From Nageia nagi (taxonomy: Eukaryota; Pinophyta), in NCBI GenBank assembly GCA_050084985.1, contig JBITNC010000002.1, positions 25,420,001 to 25,484,000 on the forward strand: a DNA stretch of 64,000 bases, read 5' to 3'. The notes beneath the pieces were generated by a model. It worked only from the letters and a program-made list of their open reading frames with translations, had not been told where the DNA came from and ran no database searches. A program made the translations under genes and the position numbers. Of this stretch, positions 57,119-64,000 are shown in pieces. Position 1 is the first letter of the stretch, and every line of letters begins with the position of its first letter.

Positions 57119-57805
57119 ATGGCTGACCAATACTCCTTTAATGAATTATGTAAAATGTTATTTGTTACATTAATCATATTATCTTGTCTAATATATCACA
57201 TATGTATATCATGCTTTATCATATCATTTTTTGCTATATGTGTTGTCCTATTAATGTGTGTGACTGGAATAACATCATGTATTATTTTATTGATGACATT
57301 ATATGCTATCTTTGATCATAATCATACTCCTCCTACAAATGTCAAAGATGAAGAGCTTCATGAGGTAAGTAACATACTTGGAAAAATTGAGAATGATGAT
57401 TTTATTAAGGAACATGTTGTTCATGATTTTGTTAAGCAAAATGTTATTTTAAATGATGATCTTATTATTTCTCTTGAATTAGATACTATGATTACTAATG
57501 ATGATATGACTATTACTAATGTTTCCATTGATGATATTGATAATCAAACTAATGACAATGATAATCATGATTCTATGATTGATGGTATTGCTTTAGATGA
57601 TACTAGTCATGATGATGCAATTTCCAAGGTTAATAATACTACTTTTTTAACTAAGGTTGATTTTGTTGATGCAATGAAATATGCAATTAATAGTAGGGAT
57701 ATTAATATGATTACTTTTTTTGAACAAGATGCACACATGATAAAATGCTTCATTAGAAATAATCATTTTTATGATTTTATTGAATATCTAAAGATAAAAG
57801 GGTAA
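57119..57805 (+). CDS. Orphan protein: three membrane helices and an acidic Asp/Asn-rich domain
   Basis: 228 codons from ATG 57119 to TAA 57805 (an earlier in-frame ATG at 57086 would add 11). Residues about 10-75 form two to three hydrophobic helices (MLFVTLIILSCLIYHICISC, FIISFFAICVVLLMCV, ITSCIILLMTLYAIF). Then comes a soluble acidic part rich in NDD and DDI words, and a C-terminal segment (VDFVDAMKYAINSRDINMI, then FFEQDAHMIKCFIRNNHFYD) without low complexity. I know no matching family. The frame is free of stops in a region where everything else is decayed, which hints at a real or recently active gene, but AT-rich composition could also favour chance openness. C8 inserted 13 bp after the stop. 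Confidence 0.45.
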   Translation: MADQYSFNELCKMLFVTLIILSCLIYHICISCFIISFFAICVVLLMCVTGITSCIILLMTLYAIFDHNHTPPTNVKDEELHEVSNILGKIENDDFIKEHVVHDFVKQNVILNDDLIISLELDTMITNDDMTITNVSIDDIDNQTNDNDNHDSMIDGIALDDTSHDDAISKVNNTTFLTKVDFVDAMKYAINSRDINMITFFEQDAHMIKCFIRNNHFYDFIEYLKIKG

Positions 57806-57818
57806 ACGAAATGCATCT

Positions 57819-58316
57819 TGTTGGAATGTGTAATGCATTATTGTAAAGGTTATGTAATAATCTTCTATGTAAGTTCACTAATACTTAAGGGTATCATTTG
57901 ATACCTTAAGTATTTAAGTAAATATGATAATGTAACTTGTCCTACACTCCATGTCATGAGCATGCCTCTTGGGTAAAAGGATGTGCATGTCATGCTTTTG
58001 TACATTGGGTAAAAGGGTGATTCAAAGAGGGATTTTGGCATATAAATAGAATGCTCCCTCTTTGGATCATACACCAATTTGTGGAGTAAAGTTATGCTAG
58101 TGGATAGTGTTTAGGAGAAAAGTTTAAGAGGATTGTAAGAGTTCATATTTGTTAAGAAGTGAGATCTAGTTAGTGGATGTACTCCTAGTTGGAGGAACCA
58201 CTTACATCTTGAGTTATCTTTGTGAGATTGCTTTGTGAGTTATTTAGATGTTATTTGTGAGCTTTCATGTGATATTGGTAGTTTAGGATTATTTTAGTTA
58301 TATTTCAATCCTTACA
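57819..58316 (+). repeat. C8 5' LTR
   Basis: 498 bp, TGTTGGAATGTGTAATGC...TTTCAATCCTTACA. Confidence 0.92.
58041..58049 (+). promoter_or_regulatory. TATA box of the C8 LTR
   Basis: TATAAATAG in the conserved LTR promoter position. Confidence 0.55.
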
Positions 58317-58332
58317 TTTGGTATCAGAGCCC
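58317..58332 (+). other. C8 primer-binding site
   Basis: ttTGGTATCAGAGCCC, an exact initiator tRNA-Met complement. Confidence 0.88.
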
Positions 58333-58433
58333 TTGGAGGCTGCTCTTCACTTCCTTGATTTGAAAACTTATCTTCAACTTGGAGGTCTTCATTCTTCATC
58401 ATCATCATTAAAGGTTTACTCTTATTGTTTGAG

Positions 58434-61146
58434 GTAAAACAATGTAGAGGTATAAACCTCTATCCTTTCTTTAGTTCATTTTGATACTAACATTCTTTTA
58501 TGATTATGTTAATTCAACTCCTAAATAACATTTCCTTAATAACATAATATATTATTGATCATTTTGTTATTCTACTAGCAATGTTTCATATTAAGTAATT
58601 GGGCAATAATACATGTTGGTGAAAATAGCAATTTTTTTCTTATTCTAACCTCTTATTAGTGCAATTTTTCCTTTCTTTTGAAAGTTAATTAATACTTTGA
58701 AATATATTTACTATTTAAAGAGGATAGTGTTTTTTTTTTTCAAAATATACTATATCCTTAATGGATGATTTTTTTTTTGCATTTTTAAAATTTCTTTTCC
58801 TTTTTTTTTTAAAAAAAAGGGGAGTTTGTTTATTGCAAAAATTTATATGCATTACACTAAATTGTGTAGAAATAATTACAAAAATTATATGTCTTTCAAA
58901 TTTAAAAAAAGTAGCAAATATTTTTCCTTACATATTTGGTTAAGCGAGAGGTTCTTTATTAAATAATACTAGCAGGGGCTGGCAACATAGTTGTCTAGCT
59001 CTTGGCAACGGAGGAGGTGAGCCATAGAGCTAGTGGCAGAGGGGAGGAGCTATTACCCCCTTTTTTGAGCTGGCAACGAAGGGGAGGAGTTATTGGCCTC
59101 TTTTTTGATCACGTGTAGCTCTTTGTCATTACCTTTTTTTTTAGCTATGACAAAGGGGAGGAGCTATTAGCCTCCTTTTGCTCATGCATCATACATTCTT
59201 TCATAGCTTCGACCTCCTTTTTTGCTCACTCTTCATCCATTCTTTCATAGCCTCTACCTCCTTTTGGTCACACATCGCCCATTCTTTCATAGCCTCGGCC
59301 TCCTTTTGCTCACGTGCCACCCATTCTCTTGTGGCCTTCTTTCTCCTCTTACCCTTTTTTTTGACCTCTTGCATAGCGTACTACATCTTTCCCAAACTTC
59401 TTTTTATGGCTTACATCTCCTGCACCTTTCCCAACTTAAATGACCTTTATCACCCATATTTTTTTAATATTTATTTCTCTCACCTATGGTTGTTGGACAT
59501 TTATTTTTTTTTTTAAATGCTTGCAAGTTTACATTTTTCACTTAATACACTCAGAAGCATTAATTGCTTTTATAATGTATACTCAAAGTTAATTTTATTA
59601 ATGAATTTGACTCTACCCCTCATAAATTACCTTGAGTCTTAAGAGAAAATGATGACTTATATTTAATATTAAGAAGCATTCGAAGGCAATTTAGGATTTT
59701 TTTTTTTAGCAAATTACTTTAAATACCTATTATGGCTTTTTTTTTAGAAGTATTAAGAGGTACTCTCTATGGTAAAAAGGTGAACCTCTAGCTCTAATAT
59801 TGGAATGAATTGTTAATATGGAGTAATTCTCTTTACCTAACACTAAATTTTCATGCCTTGATCAAAATTATAATTTTTAAATTCTTACAAACATAAGAAA
59901 TTACTTAGGTAATTTTTTATAAAACTTGGCATTTCTCAAGTTAAATAAGCATGCTATTTTTTTTAAGTATTACCTTAAGATCAATTTTAAGAAAAAAAGA
60001 GGGAAATCTTTATGTCTTCTTTACTTAAAATTTTCTTTAGTTCCTTATTACATCTCTATTTCTTTATGGCATTAGATTCTAAGTGTTTACTTTGATAAAA
60101 CCCTTTATGCATGTGATATATGGAAATGATGCATATTTTTGAAAATGTTTATGAAGTAATAATGTATTTTCACTACTTAAAATATTTTATGCAAACAATG
60201 GAAATGATGCATGCTTATTACTTAAATTTTTTAATTTATGGGAATGATGCATTTAATGACTTCCTAATTTTCTTTATTATTTCCTTATGCAAAGTATGGA
60301 ATGGAGTTGTGCAAAATAAAGAATGATGTAAAGATGTTCTTTAGGAATTGGTAAACAAAATCCATTAGACTCTTAGGTTCCAAATTATAAATGGATGATG
60401 TTTCATTAATGCACTTTACTTCATGTTTTCGCATTTTTGCTTCATTTACTTATGCAAAAATCATAAACATTGATTGAACAACCACTTAAAATGAATACAT
60501 TTGCATGTACATTTTGCAACATGACTTGTTTGGAGAGCTATGAGGTGAGGATAGGTGATCTAAAGCCTTTAAGTTTGATGATGCAAATGGTGAAAAGTCC
60601 TTACTTCTTAATTACCCCTAAGTCCTCTGTTAGTCTGGACATAACTCCAATAGGTGGATAAGCATGTGTGTAGTGATACCACATGTTCGCATGTCCATTT
60701 AGGGATTATCCTGATAACCTAAGAGGAAAACTTGAAATCTAATCAAGATTAATAATTTGGTCGATCCAATAAACATTATAACCTTGGAAAATAGTAGGTA
60801 CTTCTCTTTGTGAGAAAGTATAATACTAACCAAGGCAAACTGGTTAATGATTGGCAGTACTTGGGCTCCTCTTGTGTGGGCATCCAAGTGAAGGCCTAAT
60901 TTTAGATAAGAAAATAAGCCTCAACAATGTCACTCTACATCTACGATTCTTGAGATGAAAAATGTATTTGGCTACATGGATTATTATTTGAGTTGTAAAA
61001 TATTTGCACTAGTGAATCAAATTAGCATATCTTAGCTTAGTGAATCAAATCAGCATATCTTAGTTAATTAAATGTAACATGTAAAACTTAACATATAATG
61101 TTATTTATTGAATCACATGCTTATTATTTTTCACATTCTTATGTAG
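58434..61146 (+). other. C8 candidate leader intron (about 2.7 kb)
   Basis: Donor GAG|GTAAAAC at 58433/58434, acceptor cacattcttatGTAG at 61146, followed by CAAATGG with the gag ATG at 61150. The interval holds T tracts (58730-58815), a variable island of repeated tcatagcctc/ctccttttgctcac words (58970-59470) and the conserved block (60480-60960). Confidence 0.5.
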
Positions 61147-61149
61147 CAA

Positions 61150-64000
61150 ATGGAAGACTCCTTTTTACCTAAACACATTCTTGATGGTTCCAACTTTAGG
61201 ATTTGGAAACCTCAAATGAGAGCTGAGTTGTAGGTAAGGAAGCTATGGTAAATAGTGAATTAGAACCTTATACCTCCTACAAATGAGAAGGCACTAGAGG
61301 CTTACAACATAAAGAATGAGTTAGCAATCTCCATGATCTTCTATGCAATTTCAAATGATGTGCTCCTGATGATTTCCTCTTCAACCTCGATAAGGGAAGC
61401 TTGGGATAAGCTTAAGCAAATCTACCTTGGTTCAAAGTTTTCAAGAAGGTTTACCATTATCCAAAAGTTATTTCAATCTCATTAAGGGGAAGATGAAAAT
61501 GTTACCATCCACTTGAACAAAATCGTTGACCTAAGGACCCAACTTGTTGCTTATGGGTGCAATTGGATCAATGATGATTTCATGGTCTTCATCATTCTTC
61601 AAATCCTTTCTTCAAAGTTTGAAAACTTTGTGATAGTTATGAAAATAAGGTTTGATGATAAAGAAGAAGTATTCTTCCTTGAGAACTGTTCTAGGCTCCT
61701 TTTGAAGCATGAGAAAATCCTTAACAAAAAGGTGTTGATTTCTTCTTCTAAGGATAATAAAGTTACTCTTGGAGTAACCAAAACTCCTTTCAAGAAGAAG
61801 TTCAACCATCAAAATAAATCGTATCCTTCTTCCTCCAAAAGGTTTGAGAAAAGAGGCTATGGCAACAACAGTAGTAGGAATAATGGTAACAACAACAACA
61901 ACAACCACTTCAAGAAAAGAGATGGAAAAGGCAAAATACATAATTCATTTTTTAAGGAAATGTTTGATGGTAATTGTAACTATTATGGTATCCAAGGTCA
62001 TAAAAAAGTTAGTTGCTACAAAAAGAAAAGAGAGGAAAAGAATAAAGGCAATGGTGATGTAAATAACTTCAAAGAAAAGAAGAATATTCAAGTTGGTTTT
62101 GCTACAGAACTCTACTCCATGTCTCACACTTTTTCATTTGATTAGATTATTAACTCTTGTTAAACTAATCACCCATGTTTTGAAAAGAAAAAGTTTGAAA
62201 ATTTTCACAAGTATAGATAAGATGCAATTATGATAGGTGATAACTATATCCTTGAAGTCTAAGAAATTAGGAGTGTGTTGATTCATGGGAAGGTTCTTGA
62301 TAATATGCTCTATGTTCCTAAGCTTAAGATGAACCTTCTCTCCATGATCCAAGTTGCTAGGAAAGGATACTCATTTGAGTTCAACTCTCAATCTTAGTAT
62401 ATAAAGAAAGGACTTGCCACTTTGATTAAAGAATCAGTAAAAGATTATCTCTACATTGTAGATCAAGTTCTATCAAAGATATGTCTTACTACAAGTGTAT
62501 GTTCTAAAGGTAATCTTTGGCACCAACATTTAGGACACCTTAACTACAAGAGTATTCAAGTCAAGAAAGACCAAGAACTTGTGAAAGGTTTGCCTTTTAT
62601 TTCATTTTCAATTGGTCTATGTGAGAAGTGCATCCTTGATAAAATGCATAGGCAAAAGTTTGAAAAAGATAAGGCAACAAGAGCATCTCAACCTCTTCAA
62701 CTTGTGCATTTAGATTTGATGGGTTTGTTTTAGACTAAGTCATTTGGAGGAGCATTTTATGTCTTAACCTTCATTGATGACTTTAATAGAATGACCTTTG
62801 GGTATCTACTTGAGCATAAGGATAAAACCTTTGAGAGTTTTAAGGTTTTTAAGGTCTTAGATGAAAATCAAACAAATCTCAAAATCAAGATGTCGAGATC
62901 AGATAATGGAGAAGAATATAATAGCAATGAGTTCAATGTCTATTGCACTAAGTATAGAATCAAGAGGTATTTTATAATTCTATAAACTCCTTAGCAGAAT
63001 GGTGTTGCTGAAAGGAAAAATAGGATAATTATGAAGATGGCTAGATGCATGCTGGGTAATCTTCATAGTTTCTTATGGATGAAGCTGTGAGCATTGCTAT
63101 TTACACTTTGAATAGGTGTCCCACAAAAGTTATTCAGGGTAAATTTTCTTTTGAGGCATGGTCAGGAAGAAAACCTAACATTTCTCACCTTAGGGTGTTT
63201 ATTTGTGAAGCATTCTCCTACATTATTTTTGAGAAAAGAAAAAAGTTGAACAAAAGAGCTAAAAATGCATCTTTATGGGTTATGACAATTAGCACAGAGG
63301 CTACATGCTCTACTCTCCATCCTATAAAGCGATGTTCATTTCAAGAGATGTTAAGTTCAATGAACTTATTAAAGAATCTATTTCTAATGAGGATATAGAT
63401 GATCCAAATGACTCTTCAATTGCACCTAGCTGGTTGGAAATTGATGTAGATAAGTCACCTTAGGATCAAAATTCTCCAACTCAATGGGTAACAAGGAGCA
63501 TGAGCTTGAACAAATCCTTATTTACCAAGATTGATAATAAGCATAAGCCCTCCACCTTCAAAGAAGTTTATAAGCACAAGTGCTAGATGGAAGCCATGAA
63601 AGTGGAGTATGAGGCATTTATGAAAAATAAAACTTGGAATTTGATTCCTTATCCTAATAAAAAGAATGTGATTGGCAATAAGTGGATCTACAAGGTCAAG
63701 TTCAATTCTGTTAGAGATATTGAGAAATACAAGGCAAAGTTAGTAACCAAAGGTTTTGCTCAAAAATATAGTGTAGATTATGAGGAAACCTTTACTCCCA
63801 TGGTAAATATGCTTATCATGAGAATTATCCTTGCTCTTTTTACAGCTCAAGGATGGAAAGTTTTTCAACTTGACGTCAAGAGTGCATTTCTCAATAGAGA
63901 CTTGGATGTGAAAATTTTCATGAATCAACCAGAAGGGTTCATTATGGAAGGTAAAGAGTCCTTTGTATGCAAGCTAAAGAAGTCATTATATGGACTTAAT
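61150..64000 (+). pseudogene. C8 gag-pol, decayed
   Basis: Gag starts MEDSFLPKHILDGSNFRIWK, with early stops. The open part 61513-62145 carries CNWINDDF and an Asn-rich tail. In the knuckle the second Cys is Tyr (CNYYGIQGHKKVSC). The protease Asp is Asn. GAG-pre-integrase is open at 62422-62733 (LWHQHLGHLNYKS). Integrase keeps RSDNGEEY and GVAERKN and has Asp in HLDLMG. Frameshifts lie near 63077 and 63262. RT begins about 63580 and reaches the edge at KLKKSLYGL, before YVDD. Non-functional. Confidence 0.9.

Larger units (their letters stand above)
57819..64000 (+). mobile_element. C8: Ty1/copia element, 3' part off the right edge
   Basis: 5' LTR 57819-58316, tRNA-Met primer site, 2.8-kb leader, gag from 61150, and pol through the first part of RT at the edge. 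It belongs to the same group as C1-C5, closest in LTR to C3. The left flank is CATCT (57814-57818). The right end is not visible. Confidence 0.92.

Overview
The window is nuclear DNA from a land plant with a large, AT-rich, repeat-dominated genome. Roughly four fifths of it is LTR retrotransposon sequence nested several layers deep. The remainder holds decayed pentatricopeptide (PPR) gene pieces of the plant organelle-RNA type, a SET-like gene fragment, one orphan membrane-protein ORF, and several simple or foldback repeats. Low gene density, long nested elements and PPR E-domain pieces fit a large-genome seed plant. A gymnosperm is my guess, but the sequence alone does not prove it. I see no rRNA, tRNA, CRISPR or bacterial feature.

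Layout. I name the elements C1-C8 (Ty1/copia), G1 (Ty3/gypsy, Tat-like) and T1 (TR-GAG-like, non-autonomous). The oldest layer is C4 (+), visible only as 13982-14020 and 28048-28447. C1 (-, from off the left edge to 13981), C3 (-, 14021-28047) and C6 (-, 28448 to about 44603) all interrupt it. C1 is split by G1 (2441-12359, TSD CTACA), and G1 is in turn interrupted by T1 (3664-6280). C3 is split by C2 (+, 17224-22867, TSD TAAAT). C6 is split by C7 (+, 41408-43889, TSD GGTTG). A composite C6/C7 segment was then duplicated in tandem, and C5 (+, 30388-39122, TSD ATATT), the best-preserved copia, landed in one duplicate. From 44.6 to 57.8 kb there is older non-LTR DNA. C8 (+) starts at 57819 and runs off the right edge.

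How the parts relate. C1, C2, C3, C5 and C8 are diverged members of one copia group. They share the order gag (UBN2-like plus zinc knuckle), protease, GAG-pre-integrase, integrase, reverse transcriptase, RNase H in a single frame, and very long noncoding flanks. No autonomous element here is fully intact. C5 has one long frame with four nonsense codons plus damaged protease and zinc-knuckle residues. G1 keeps one frame with about eight nonsense codons and no frameshift, but lacks the integrase C-terminus. Only the GAG ORF of T1 (5005-5931) is intact, in an element with almost identical LTRs. The stops and many lost catalytic residues are C-to-T or G-to-A changes, as expected from deamination of methylated cytosine in silenced repeats.

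Most interesting signals: a candidate leader intron of 2.6-2.9 kb conserved across the copia group (GAG|GTAAA donor just after the primer site, TGTAG|CAAATGG acceptor at the gag start); a variable GC-rich island inside it; tandem hairpin repeats in the 3' internal region; a MIR-like foldback at 47830-47950; a hairpin minisatellite at 49574-49739; a 48-bp in-frame repeat with foldback ends at 51277-51585; and an orphan three-helix acidic ORF at 57119-57805.
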